NCBI RefSeq assembly: GCF_016863495.1
Contig: NZ_BOOZ01000004.1
Span: forward strand, 248,001-312,000
DNA length: 64,000 bases
Direction of reading: 5' to 3'
Source: Micromonospora andamanensis
Lineage (GTDB): Bacteria > Actinomycetota > Actinomycetes > Mycobacteriales > Micromonosporaceae
Shown: positions 30,216 to 39,304 of the stretch, one piece after another
Layout: each line of letters begins with the position of its first letter
Numbering within the stretch: the stretch's first letter is position 1
Made by a program: the position numbers and the translations under genes
The notes under the pieces: generated by a model
The model's database searches: none
The model's input: only the letters and a program-made list of their open reading frames with translations
Told to the model about the DNA's origin: nothing

Positions 30216-32411
30216 TCACCGGGTGAACGACACCTCGATCGGCTCACCGGCGGTCACCTGTCGTACCGTCTCGCCGTACGGGCTGCCGACCCGCAGCCGT
30301 CGGGTGAGCGCCGAGACCAGCCGGGCCCGTACCGAGCCGGGTCGCCAGGTCACCTCCTCGACGGTGACCCGCCCGGGGAGGCACACCCCGCGCAGTGTCC
30401 CGCGCGGCAGCCCCGGCAGCGGTGCCGGCAACAGCCGCAGCCGACCGGACCGCCCCTGCACCAGCGACTCGATGAGCACGGCCGGCAGGGCGTGCGCGGC
30501 ATCGGCGTTGTAGGTGACCCGCCCCGGGTTGTGCGCGCTCATCAGCGACCGGAAGAACATGTCGTTGCCGACGATCTTCAGTAGATTCGCCTCGACAAGT
30601 GGCCCGTCGTGCAGCCGGGCGGCGGCCAGCGCCCGGTGCAGGCTGCCGTGCGCGGACAGGTTCTCGTCGCCCCGGCGGCGCAGCGCCCGGTGTGCGGCGG
30701 TGGCCAGCTCCGGCGTGTCCTCGGGATTGATCTCGCCCAGCGGCCACACCGGATACAGGTGGCTGACGTGGCGGTGGTCCTCGTCGGCCCGGTAGCCCGG
30801 CCATGCCCACTCGGTCAACGCCCCGTCGTCGTCGACCCGGTACGGCGGCAGCCGCGCCGCCAGCCGCGCCCACCGCCGCTCGCCGGTCAGCGCGGCGGCC
30901 ACGGCGAACGCGTGCCGCGCCGCGGCGATGTCCATCGTGGCGTTCACCGCCGCCGGCACCGCCGTGCCCGCCGGGTCGAGCGGTCCCGTCTCCGCCGAGT
31001 ACGACGGCACGAACCCCCACCTCCCGCCCGCGGTGCTGGTCAGCACGTCGGCGAAGAACTCGGCCACCTCCACCAGCCAACCCGCCACCTCACCCAGCGG
31101 CGCCCCGGTCACCAGGTGCCGCTCGTAGAGCGGGAACAGCAGCCAGTGCGCGCCCGGCAGCCACGCCGCGAACGGCCAGTCCGGATGCATGTGGAACAGG
31201 TGACCGTGCTCGCCGTCGGTGCGGCTGGGCGCGAGCAGCCCACGCGCCCCGTAGATCGCGCGGGCGTTGCGTCGCCAGTGTCCGACCTGGGCCCGCACCA
31301 GGCGGGCGTGTGCCGCGGTGACCTCCGGCAGGGCCGCCAGGTTCGCCGAGGCGAGTTGCAGGTTCAGGTTGGCGTCGGTGGTGAAGTCACCGGCCCAGGC
31401 CGCGTCCCACGAACCGAGCCACAGCCCGGTCAGCCGGGGCGGCAGCACACCGCTGGCGCTGAGCAACAGGTAGCGGCCGGCGTGGAACAGCCGCTCCACA
31501 AACGCCGCGTCCAGGGTGCGCGGGTCGGCGGCCTGCCGGGCCAGCAGCTCACCGACCGGCAACGCCCGCTGCGCCGCCGGTACCGCCAGGTCCAGTTCGA
31601 CCCGCCGGTACGCCGGGGTGTGCCGGGCCGCGTGCCGGGCGAGCAGGTCGTCGTAGCGGGCCTGCCGGTAACGGGTCAGTCGGCGGACCAGCCCTCCGGT
31701 ACGCCACCGGTCCTGCGGGCGGTCGAGCACCGTCAGCAGCAGGGCCGGTCCGTCGACGCGCACCACGTCCCCGTCGATCTCGACCGCGCCGCGCAGCAGG
31801 GTCAACCCCTCGAAGCCGTACGCGGCGCTGACTGTCGGGTAGCGGGCCCGCACCCGTAGGAACACCAACCCGTCGCGGCGGTACGCCGACACCGCGTAAC
31901 GCAGCCCGGCGGGTCGGCCGGGCAGGTCACCTGTCACACCGACCCGGCAGACACCCATGTCCAGCCGGGTGACGACAAGCCGGTCGGTACGCGAGACGAA
32001 CGAACGCCGGCCGCCGCCGGCCCACCGCACGACGACCTCACCGGTGTCGAAGTCGGTGTACCTGCGGTAGTCAGCCACAGGTGCGTCGTCGGCGTCGACG
32101 GTGAGGGCGAAGCCGGGATGGAACGACTGCGTCCAGCGCAGGACACCGTCACCGGCCAGCAGCCGGCTGGCCGCCGCCCGGCGGTCGGCCAGGATCAGCC
32201 GCCGGATCCGGGGCAGCAGCGCGGCCAGGTGCGGCGCACGGGCGTCGTGGGTGCCGTTGGGCAGCACGAACCGGTGGTGGTTGATCACGATGCGTTCGGC
32301 GTACGGGTCGCCGTGCACCATGATCCCGTACTCGCCGTTGCCGGCGAGCAGTGCGTCCTGCCAGTCGGCCGCCGGTACGGTGTCCCAGATCCGGTGAACC
32401 GGACCGGTCAC
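30216..32411 (-). CDS. GH95-family glycoside hydrolase (alpha-L-fucosidase type)
   Basis: The 731-residue protein matches GH95: an N-terminal beta domain (WQDALLAGNGEYGIMVHGDPYAERIVINHHRF), then an (alpha/alpha)6 barrel with TDANLNLQLASANLAALPE and the signature RHVSHLYPVWP near residue 560. Known members cleave alpha-1,2-linked L-fucose (or L-galactose), including fucose on xyloglucan side chains. No signal peptide is seen, so it acts in the cytosol on imported oligosaccharides. Its GTG overlaps the stop of the LacI gene, so it is the last gene of the GH3-LacI-GH95 operon. Confidence 0.85.
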   Translation of the reverse strand: MTGPVHRIWDTVPAADWQDALLAGNGEYGIMVHGDPYAERIVINHHRFVLPNGTHDARAPHLAALLPRIRRLILADRRAAASRLLAGDGVLRWTQSFHPGFALTVDADDAPVADYRRYTDFDTGEVVVRWAGGGRRSFVSRTDRLVVTRLDMGVCRVGVTGDLPGRPAGLRYAVSAYRRDGLVFLRVRARYPTVSAAYGFEGLTLLRGAVEIDGDVVRVDGPALLLTVLDRPQDRWRTGGLVRRLTRYRQARYDDLLARHAARHTPAYRRVELDLAVPAAQRALPVGELLARQAADPRTLDAAFVERLFHAGRYLLLSASGVLPPRLTGLWLGSWDAAWAGDFTTDANLNLQLASANLAALPEVTAAHARLVRAQVGHWRRNARAIYGARGLLAPSRTDGEHGHLFHMHPDWPFAAWLPGAHWLLFPLYERHLVTGAPLGEVAGWLVEVAEFFADVLTSTAGGRWGFVPSYSAETGPLDPAGTAVPAAVNATMDIAAARHAFAVAAALTGERRWARLAARLPPYRVDDDGALTEWAWPGYRADEDHRHVSHLYPVWPLGEINPEDTPELATAAHRALRRRGDENLSAHGSLHRALAAARLHDGPLVEANLLKIVGNDMFFRSLMSAHNPGRVTYNADAAHALPAVLIESLVQGRSGRLRLLPAPLPGLPRGTLRGVCLPGRVTVEEVTWRPGSVRARLVSALTRRLRVGSPYGETVRQVTAGEPIEVSFTR

Positions 32412-33481
32412 CGGGCCGCCGCCCGGGCGTCGTACGCCGCCGACGTGGCGGTCGCGCTGGCCGTGCTGTCCCGCACGGTCAGCCGGGGTTCCAGCAGCGT
32501 CACCTGCGGTGTCGGTTCGTCCTGCAACTTACGCATCAGCAGCGACACGGCCTGCCTGCCGATCTCCTCGGCGGGTACCGGCACCGAGGTCAGGCGCGGG
32601 CTGGCGTGTTCGGCGAACTGGTCCGGGCAGACCGCCACCACCGACACGTCGTCGGGCACCCGTCGGCCCAGCGCGGCCAGCGCCGCCTGCACCGGGCCCA
32701 CCGCCGCCTCGTTCTGCACCACCAGACCGGACAGCTCCGGCTGCCGGGCGAACAGCTCCACCACCCGGCTGTGCACCTCGGCAGCGTTCTCCTCACAGGG
32801 CATCGTCACCGCCTCGACGCCGTGCCGGGCCGCCGCCTCGACCACGCCCGCGCGGGTGCGGTGGGCGAAACCGGTGCCCCGGTCGTAGACGGCGGCCGGG
32901 GCACCGAGCAGCGCGACGCGGCGGTGACCGAGCCCCGCCAGGTGGTCCACGCAGACCTGCCCGGCCCGGTGGAAGTCCAGGTCCACGCAGGTCAGTCCGT
33001 CGGTGTCGGCGGGCAGGCCGATCAGCACGCTCGGTCGTCCCAGCTCGCGCAGCAGCGGCACCCGCACGTCGTGCAGCTCCACGTCCATCACCAGCACCCC
33101 GTCCACCAGGGCGCCGGCGGCGATGCGGTGCAACCCCTGCGGACCCTCGTCGGAGGTCAGCAGCAGCACGTCGTGGTCGTGGCTGCGGGCGGAGGTCACC
33201 ACCGCGGTGGCGAACTGCATCACCACCGGCACCTGGATGCCCGAGCGCAGCGGCAGCACCAGCGCGATGACGTTGGCGCGTCGGCTGGCCAGCGCCCGCG
33301 CCCCGGCGTTCGGGTGGTAGCCGAGCAGCCGGACGCTGGCCAGTACCCGGTTGCGGGTCAGCTCGGAGATGGCCCGTTTGCCGCTGAGCACGTACGACAC
33401 GGTGCTCACGGCGACACCGGCGTGGCGGGCCACGTCGGCGATGGTGGGCTGGCCGGACGGCACCCGGCCGCGCCCGCTCAC
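32408..33481 (-). CDS. LacI-family repressor of the glycan operon
   Basis: The 357-residue regulator has an N-terminal HTH (TIADVARHAGVAVSTVSYVLSGKRAISELTRNRV) and a sugar-sensor domain (VIALVLPLRSGIQVP through DDVSVVAVCPDQFAEHASPRLTSV). It is translationally coupled on both sides: its GTG overlaps the GH3 stop and its stop overlaps the GH95 start. It probably binds the two CGAAGCGCTTCG palindromes upstream of the GH3 gene, giving autoregulation of the whole operon. Confidence 0.94.
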   Translation of the reverse strand: MSGRGRVPSGQPTIADVARHAGVAVSTVSYVLSGKRAISELTRNRVLASVRLLGYHPNAGARALASRRANVIALVLPLRSGIQVPVVMQFATAVVTSARSHDHDVLLLTSDEGPQGLHRIAAGALVDGVLVMDVELHDVRVPLLRELGRPSVLIGLPADTDGLTCVDLDFHRAGQVCVDHLAGLGHRRVALLGAPAAVYDRGTGFAHRTRAGVVEAAARHGVEAVTMPCEENAAEVHSRVVELFARQPELSGLVVQNEAAVGPVQAALAALGRRVPDDVSVVAVCPDQFAEHASPRLTSVPVPAEEIGRQAVSLLMRKLQDEPTPQVTLLEPRLTVRDSTASATATSAAYDARAAAR

Positions 33482-35925
33482 CGGACTCCGCTCGTGGCGT
33501 GCGGCCGGGCCGGCCGCGCCACCGGCTCACCGTGTACGGCCACGGCGCCGACAAGTCGCACGTCGGTCGCGGAGCGTCCGACCATGACGGTGTGGGTGGC
33601 GTCCTCCACCACGGTGCCGCCCCGGTCGGCGTCCCACCAGCTCAACTCGGCGCTGCGTAGCCGCAGCGTGACGGTACGGCGTTCACCGGGGGCGAGCACG
33701 ACCCGGGCGAAGTCGCGCAGCTGGCGCAGTGGCTGCTTGACCCGGGAGCGTCGTTGCCGGGTGTAGAGCTGCACCACCTCCACTCCGGGGCGGTCACTGG
33801 TGTTCGTGACGTCCACACTCACCTCGACCACCTCGCCGACGCTCACCGACGTGGCGCTCAGCCGCAGGTCGCGGTAGTCGAAATCGGCGTAGGACAGGCC
33901 GTGCCCGAACGGGTACAGCGGATCGCCCCGGTAGTACAGGTAGGTGGAGTCCGCCCCGATAACGTCGTAGTCGAGCAGGTCAGGCAGGTCGGCGACGTCG
34001 GCGTACCAGGTCTGGGTGAGCCGGCCGCCGGGATCGACGTCGCCGAGGAGCACCTCGGCCAGGGCGTGACCGTGTTCCTGCCCGCCGTGCGCCGACCAGA
34101 GCACCGCCGGCAGCTGCTCCTGCGCCCACCGCAGGGCGTACGGGTAGCTGCTGGTCACCACAAGCACGGTGCGCGGATTGGCGGCGTGCACGGCGCGCAG
34201 CATCGCCTCCTGCCGGGCCGGCAGGGACAGGTCGAGGCGGTCCTCGGTCTCCCGCCCGTTGACCATCGGGTGGTTGCCGAGTGTCACCACCGCGACGTCG
34301 GCGGCGGCGGCCAGCTCGGCGGCCCGCGCCGCCCCGTCGACGACCAGGTCGATGTCGAAGGCGGTGCCGGCCTGCCGGTCGTCACCGTCGACCCGCAGCC
34401 GACCGTCCCGGTCCACCGTGACGTACCTGTCGGTGGCCAGGTGGCGCAGCAGCACCGCGCCGCCGGGCAGCGGGTCGAACTGGAAGGTCTCCCGGACCAC
34501 CCAGCCGCCAGGACCGGACCTGTCGTTGACAAGCGCGCCGTCGTCGTCGACGCCGACGTGACGGCCGTTGCCGACGGCCCGCAACGCCACAGTGTCCCGC
34601 CCCCAGTCGAACACGTCGAACCAGGCGGCGTCGACGCCGAGGCGCAACGGCCCACCCTCGGCCTCGTTCGGGCACCCCACGAAACGGTCACCGACCCGCA
34701 GGGCGATCCGGTCGGCGCCGGGATGGGTGGTGACCTGCGGCAGCCGCTGCGCCAATCCCTGACAGGTGTCGACCGCGTACGGCAGGGTGCCGCTGTACCA
34801 GTCGGTGTGCACCACGTCGGCGAGCGGACCGAGCACGGCGATCCGCACACCGGGCGCCAACGGCAGCAACCCACTGTTGCGCAGCAGCACGATGGACTGC
34901 CGGGCGGCCTCCCGGGCCAGGTTCCGGTGGGCCGGGCAGTCGATCACCTCCGGGCCGGTCGTCGCGTACGGGTCGGTGGCCGGCGGATCGAGGTCGCCCA
35001 GCCGCATCCGGATGGTGAGGATCCGACGGACCGCGCGGTCCACGTCCGACTCGGTGATCAGTCCACGGTTCAGGGCTTCGGTCAGATGCCGTCGGGTGGG
35101 TCCGCTGTCGGCGTCGTCCTCGGTGAAGCTGTCGATCCCGGCGCGCAGCGCCGCGGCGAACCCGCTGACGTGGTCGGGCAGGTGGCCCTGCAGGCCGGCG
35201 ATGTTGCTCACCGCGCCCGCGTCACCGACCACCAGGACCTCGCCGGGGGCCCAGCGACGCAGTTCGCTGTCGATGAGCGGGCTCAGGTGCGCCGGAACCC
35301 CGTCGACCAGGTTGTAGCTGGCCATCGCGGCGACCGCCGCGTCGGCGGCGAGGGGGGCGCGGAACGCCGGCAGTTCGTACTCGTGCAGCACCCGGGGTGG
35401 CAGGTCGCTGGAGGTGGTGGCCCGGTCGGTCTCGTTGTTGTAGCCGAGGAAGTGCTTGACCGTGGGGGCGGTACGCAGCCGCTCGGGATGCCCGCCGCGT
35501 AGACCCTGGGCGTAGGCGGTGGCGAGCCGGCCGGTCAGCCACGGGTCCTCCGACCAGCCTTCCTCGTTGCGTCCCCACCGTGGATCGCGCAGCGGGTTGA
35601 CCACCGGCGCCCACACGTTGAGGCCGACGCGCTGCGGGTCGGCGTGGTGTTTGGCGCGTACCTCGTCGCCGACGGCGTCACCGACGGCCCGGACAAGCTC
35701 GGGGTTCCAACTGCTGGCCAGGCCGATGGCCTGGGGGAAGACGGTCGCCGGGCCGAGCCAGGCGACGCCGTGCAGCGCCTCGGTGCCGGTGCGGAAGCCG
35801 GGCAGGCCGAGCCGGGGGACCGGGGCCTGCCACTGGTGCAGCAGCCCGATCTTCTCCGGCAGGGTGAGCCGGGTCAGCAGGTCGTCGACCCGGTCCTGGA
35901 GTGGGGGCGTGGTGCGGTCGGTCAT
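33478..35925 (-). CDS. GH3 beta-glycosidase with an inserted beta-rich domain
   Basis: The 815-residue enzyme has the GH3 TIM barrel (FRTGTEALHGVAWLGPATVFPQ, NPLRDPRWGRNEEGWSEDP, VKHFLGYNNE). The likely nucleophile is D235 in VVGDAGAVSN. The alpha/beta sandwich domain is split by a beta-trefoil/fascin-like insertion (about residues 410-520, with repeated RHVGVDDDG and RYVTVDRDGRL units). The C-terminal FnIII-like domain starts near 690. Such enzymes remove beta-linked glucose or xylose from non-reducing ends. There is no signal peptide. GGAAGG precedes the ATG. It heads the operon and has two operators upstream. Confidence 0.9.
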   Translation of the reverse strand: MTDRTTPPLQDRVDDLLTRLTLPEKIGLLHQWQAPVPRLGLPGFRTGTEALHGVAWLGPATVFPQAIGLASSWNPELVRAVGDAVGDEVRAKHHADPQRVGLNVWAPVVNPLRDPRWGRNEEGWSEDPWLTGRLATAYAQGLRGGHPERLRTAPTVKHFLGYNNETDRATTSSDLPPRVLHEYELPAFRAPLAADAAVAAMASYNLVDGVPAHLSPLIDSELRRWAPGEVLVVGDAGAVSNIAGLQGHLPDHVSGFAAALRAGIDSFTEDDADSGPTRRHLTEALNRGLITESDVDRAVRRILTIRMRLGDLDPPATDPYATTGPEVIDCPAHRNLAREAARQSIVLLRNSGLLPLAPGVRIAVLGPLADVVHTDWYSGTLPYAVDTCQGLAQRLPQVTTHPGADRIALRVGDRFVGCPNEAEGGPLRLGVDAAWFDVFDWGRDTVALRAVGNGRHVGVDDDGALVNDRSGPGGWVVRETFQFDPLPGGAVLLRHLATDRYVTVDRDGRLRVDGDDRQAGTAFDIDLVVDGAARAAELAAAADVAVVTLGNHPMVNGRETEDRLDLSLPARQEAMLRAVHAANPRTVLVVTSSYPYALRWAQEQLPAVLWSAHGGQEHGHALAEVLLGDVDPGGRLTQTWYADVADLPDLLDYDVIGADSTYLYYRGDPLYPFGHGLSYADFDYRDLRLSATSVSVGEVVEVSVDVTNTSDRPGVEVVQLYTRQRRSRVKQPLRQLRDFARVVLAPGERRTVTLRLRSAELSWWDADRGGTVVEDATHTVMVGRSATDVRLVGAVAVHGEPVARPARPHATSGVR

Positions 35926-35959
35926 GGTGGATCGCCTTCCAGTGCCCGGCGCGCCGGAG

Positions 35960-35975
35960 GTCGAAGCGCTTCGAC
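35960..35975. promoter_or_regulatory. LacI operator A of the GH3 operon
   Basis: gtcgaagcgcttcgac is a perfect 16-base palindrome 35 bases upstream of the GH3 start codon, with the AAGCGCTT core of LacI-family sites. Confidence 0.75.
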
Positions 35976-36035
35976 GGCGGATGGCCGAGCGGCCTCGCAG
36001 GTCATGGTGGGGTGACGGTCGTCGGCCCGGACGCT

Positions 36036-36051
36036 GGCGAAGCGCTTCGAC
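36036..36051. promoter_or_regulatory. LacI operator B of the GH3 operon
   Basis: The same cgaagcgcttcg core (36038-36049) lies 76 bases centre to centre from operator A. This is about seven helical turns and suits looping by a tetrameric or paired repressor. Confidence 0.7.
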
Positions 36052-36179
36052 AAACCGTGGAAAGCAAGCCGCCCCGGGTGCCCGTACGGAGCGGCTCGCT
36101 TCGAGGTTGGCACCCCTCGGCGGGTCGGGTCAAGACTCCGACCGGCTGGGCACGCATCGACCGGGAGCGTGGTGGTCGG

Positions 36180-37442
36180 TCAGCGGGCGGGTAGCCGCCC
36201 GGCCTCGATGGTGGCCAGGGCGGCGGTGGCGCCGCCGAGCGCACCTGCGGTGTCCAGGGTGGAGGCTTCCAGGCGGCAGCCGCCGGCACCGGGGGCGTGC
36301 GCCCGGGCGGCCAGCTCCGACCGGGCCGCCGGCAGCAGCCAGGGCGCCAGGGTGGCGAGATGGTCGCCGAGCACGACGGTCTCCGGGTTCAGCAGGTCGG
36401 CCAGGACGGCGACACCACGACCGAGCTGCCGGCCGGTCTCCGCCAGGCCGCTGCACACGCCGGGGTCGTCCTGCTGGGCGAGCGCCACGATCCGCGTCAA
36501 CTCCGGCAGGTAGTCGACGACCGGACCGTCGGCCTCGACGTCGGGCAGCAGTCGGCGTACCACGGCGGGCAGGCCGACCAGGGCGGTCAGGCAGCCGTGG
36601 GTGCCGCAGCCGCAGGGCGGCCCGGCGGGGTCCACCGTCAGGTGTCCGATCTCGCCGGCGAAGCCGCGTGCGCCCCGCAGCAGTCGTCCGGCGGCGATGA
36701 TGCCCGCGCCGACGGTGAGCCCGCCGGTCAGGTGCACCAGGTCGCTGGTGGCCGCGTGACCGCCGTGCCGTTGTTCGGCGAGGACGGCGAGGTTGGCGAC
36801 GCTGTCGACCTCGACGGCGAACTCCGGGTCCCGCAGGGCGGCGCGCAGTTCCGCCGCGACCGGGACGTCGCGCCAGCCCAGGGCGCTGGCCAGGGGTACC
36901 GCCCCGGACGGGTCGACAAGGCCGGGTACGCCGACGGTGAGGCCCAGCACGGTGCGGCCCTGGGCGGTGACCCGCCCGATCGCCCGCCGGGCGAGCGCGG
37001 TCAGGGTGCGCAGTGTCTCGGTGGGGGAGACGGTGCTCGCGGCGAAGGCGCGCCGCCAGGTCAGCAGCCGGTTGCCGCCGAGGTCGATGGCGACGGCCAC
37101 CAGCTCGTCCACCCCGATCTGCAGGCCCAGGGCGGCGTACGGCTCACCGTCGAGCACCAGCATGGTGGCCGGTCGGCCGACCCGGTTCTCGGTGAGCCCG
37201 GTCTCGCGGAGCAGCCGTTGGCCGATCAGCTCGGTGACCAGGCTGGAGACGGTGGCCTTGTTCAGGCCGGTCCGCGCGGCGATGTCGGCGCGGGAGCAGG
37301 GGGCGTGCAGACGTACGTGCCGCAGCACCACCGCCCGGTTGGTGACGCGGACGTCACCGAGGTCGGTCGGCTGCGGTTCGTTGTGGATGCTGATCACGAT
37401 CTGCCCGCTCCCTGCGCCGGTGTCGTGGCGCGCGTCCATCAT
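36180..37442 (-). CDS. ROK-family transcriptional repressor (NagC/XylR type)
   Basis: The 420-residue protein has an N-terminal winged HTH (about 40-95, RHVRLHAPCSRADIAARTGLNKATVSSLVTELIG) and a ROK domain with the zinc motif CGCGTHGC near residue 280. The sugar-kinase-type NDAN motif is replaced by DSVAN, so the usual catalytic aspartate seems lost. It is therefore expected to be a pure sensor-repressor. It diverges from the ABC importer genes, with a TTAGTT/AACTAA dyad between them. The ligand is probably xylose or another sugar released by the local hydrolases. Confidence 0.92.
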   Translation of the reverse strand: MMDARHDTGAGSGQIVISIHNEPQPTDLGDVRVTNRAVVLRHVRLHAPCSRADIAARTGLNKATVSSLVTELIGQRLLRETGLTENRVGRPATMLVLDGEPYAALGLQIGVDELVAVAIDLGGNRLLTWRRAFAASTVSPTETLRTLTALARRAIGRVTAQGRTVLGLTVGVPGLVDPSGAVPLASALGWRDVPVAAELRAALRDPEFAVEVDSVANLAVLAEQRHGGHAATSDLVHLTGGLTVGAGIIAAGRLLRGARGFAGEIGHLTVDPAGPPCGCGTHGCLTALVGLPAVVRRLLPDVEADGPVVDYLPELTRIVALAQQDDPGVCSGLAETGRQLGRGVAVLADLLNPETVVLGDHLATLAPWLLPAARSELAARAHAPGAGGCRLEASTLDTAGALGGATAALATIEAGRLPAR

Positions 37443-37505
37443 CGCGTACCGCGCTGGCGGGACCGACCAGGCCGCCCGCGCTGTCTTGTGGGACGGATTG
37501 CCGTC

Positions 37506-37538
37506 GATTAGTTTGTTCGGCTAGAACCCCAACTAATC
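37506..37538. promoter_or_regulatory. ROK operator in the divergent promoter region
   Basis: gattagtttg (37506-37515) and ccaactaatc (37529-37538) form a dyad with core TAGTT-N17-AACTA. It resembles XylR/NagC-type sites and lies between the ROK gene and the importer operon. Confidence 0.65.
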
Positions 37539-37592
37539 CTAGCCGGAGTCCTCCGCTCCGCAAACCGTTATCGACGACGAAGGGAGTGCGCC

Positions 37593-39257
37593 GTGACGCC
37601 TTCTGCGCGCACATCCACCGACCGCCGGACCATGCTGCGGCTGATCGGCCTCGGCGCCGCCGCGACCGTGGGTGGTGGTGCCCTGGCCGGTTGCAGCAAG
37701 GAAGCCGGCAGCCAGGGCAGCGCCACGAACGCCGACGCCATCAAGGCGGTGCTGCCCACCTACAAGCGGGCCGAGCTGCTCAAGCCGGACATCCCCGGCG
37801 AGGGCCCGATCCCGGACGGTTACCTCAGCTACCCGCGCGAACTCGTCGACGCGGTCACCGAGCCGCCCGGCCGGGGCGGCCCGCCGATCCAGACGATGAG
37901 CCCCTGGTGGGGCCCGACCCCGCCGCCACTGGGCCGCAACGCCTACCTGGGCGCGGTGAACGGCAAGCTCGGCGTGGAGGTCAACCCGAGCCTGCAGGAC
38001 GGCCTGACCTACGCCGACAAACTCAACGCCATGCTCGGCGCCCGCGACGTGCCGGAGCTGCTGTCCGCGCCGAACTGGGAGGTGGACAAGGTCGCCCGGT
38101 TCTCCGACGCGGTGAAGGCGTTGTTCACCGACCTGACCGACCACCTCCAGGGCGACAACGCGGCGAAGTACCCGTACCTGGCGGCGCTGCCCAGCGGCGC
38201 CTGGGAGTACTCCGTCTGGGGCGGGCGGCTCTACGCCGTGCCGTTTCCCACCGACGGTCCGTTCGCGTGGGCCATGTTCTACCGCAAGGATCTGCTCGGC
38301 GCCGCCGGGCTGGCCACCCCCACCAGCCTCGACGAGCTGTACGAGTTCGGCAAGAAGGCCACCGACCCGGCCAAGGGCGTGTGGGCCTTCGGCAGCGTCT
38401 TCGAGATGATCCAGCAGTACTTCGGCTGCAACCAGACCTGGCGCAAGAAGCCCGACGGCGGTCTCCAGCACAAGTTCGAGGACCCGGCGTTCGAGGCGGC
38501 GCTGGCGTTCACCGCCCGGCTGTTCGCCGAGGGCCTGGTACACCCGGACACTGTGGAAAGCAAGGGCGAGGACGAGAAGCAGCTGTTCAACTCCGGCAAG
38601 ATCCTTATGTACCGCGACGGCCTCGGTGCCTGGCAGGGCATGCAGAGCGAACGGGCCAAGGAGCTGCCCACCTTCGACATGCAGCCGCTGCCGGTCTTCG
38701 GCGGGCAGGGCGCCCAGCCGGTCATCTGGGGCAGCGAGAAGCCGATCTTCTACACCTTCCTCAAGAAGGACCTGCCCGCCGAGCGGGTCGACGAGATGCT
38801 GCGGGTGCTCAACTGGTGTGCCGCCCCGTTCGGCAGCCGCGAGTTCGAGCTGCGCGAGTACGGCGTGGAGGGACAGCACTTCACCCGGAGCGCCGACGGC
38901 ACGCCGGCGCTCACCGAACTGGGCCGTAAGGAACTCGGCGCGCAGTACACCCACATCGGCGGCCGGGTGCCGGTCAAGGTGCGCAGCGGCGACACCCCGA
39001 ACTACGTGCAGGACTACATCGGGTACTACCGCAAACACATCGGCCAGATGGAGCAGGACCTGTTCGCCGGGATCAAGCTGGAGCTGCCGGCGAACTGGTC
39101 GAAGATCATCCAGCCGACCGAGGACAAGATCCGCGACATCCTGCGCGGCCGTCGCCCGGTCAGCGACCTGGCCCAGGTACGTAAGGAGTTCCTCGACACC
39201 GGCGGCGAGGAGGGCCGCGCGTTCCACGAGAAGGCGCTCGCCGACAACGGCCGATGA
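37593..39257 (+). CDS. ABC sugar importer, extracellular solute-binding lipoprotein
   Basis: The 554-residue protein begins with a signal carrying twin arginines (TDRRTMLRLIGLGAAATVGGGALAGC) and a lipobox ending at Cys near residue 33. It will therefore be a lipid-anchored binding protein. Its size and its two partner permeases fit the large LplA/YtcQ-type CUT1 binding proteins for oligosaccharides. GAAGGGAG precedes the GTG. It is the first gene of the importer operon under the ROK site. No ATPase gene is present, so a shared MsiK-like ATPase must energise the system. Confidence 0.92.
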   Translation: MTPSARTSTDRRTMLRLIGLGAAATVGGGALAGCSKEAGSQGSATNADAIKAVLPTYKRAELLKPDIPGEGPIPDGYLSYPRELVDAVTEPPGRGGPPIQTMSPWWGPTPPPLGRNAYLGAVNGKLGVEVNPSLQDGLTYADKLNAMLGARDVPELLSAPNWEVDKVARFSDAVKALFTDLTDHLQGDNAAKYPYLAALPSGAWEYSVWGGRLYAVPFPTDGPFAWAMFYRKDLLGAAGLATPTSLDELYEFGKKATDPAKGVWAFGSVFEMIQQYFGCNQTWRKKPDGGLQHKFEDPAFEAALAFTARLFAEGLVHPDTVESKGEDEKQLFNSGKILMYRDGLGAWQGMQSERAKELPTFDMQPLPVFGGQGAQPVIWGSEKPIFYTFLKKDLPAERVDEMLRVLNWCAAPFGSREFELREYGVEGQHFTRSADGTPALTELGRKELGAQYTHIGGRVPVKVRSGDTPNYVQDYIGYYRKHIGQMEQDLFAGIKLELPANWSKIIQPTEDKIRDILRGRRPVSDLAQVRKEFLDTGGEEGRAFHEKALADNGR

Positions 39258-39304
39258 GCGGGCAGGTGAGCGTGCCGCCGAGCGGTGCCGGGGTGCGGCC
39301 GTGA
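39254..39304 (+). CDS. linker micro-ORF between binding-protein and permease genes (16 codons)
   Basis: ATG at 39254 overlaps the binding-protein stop (ATGA). The frame MSGQVSVPPSGAGVRP ends with a TGA (39302-39304) overlapping the GTG start of the permease at 39301. As at 2008-2091, both junctions are 4-base overlaps, but the sequence is unrelated. No convincing separate RBS exists for the permease, so ribosomes may be handed over through this frame. Confidence 0.4.
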   Translation: MSGQVSVPPSGAGVRP

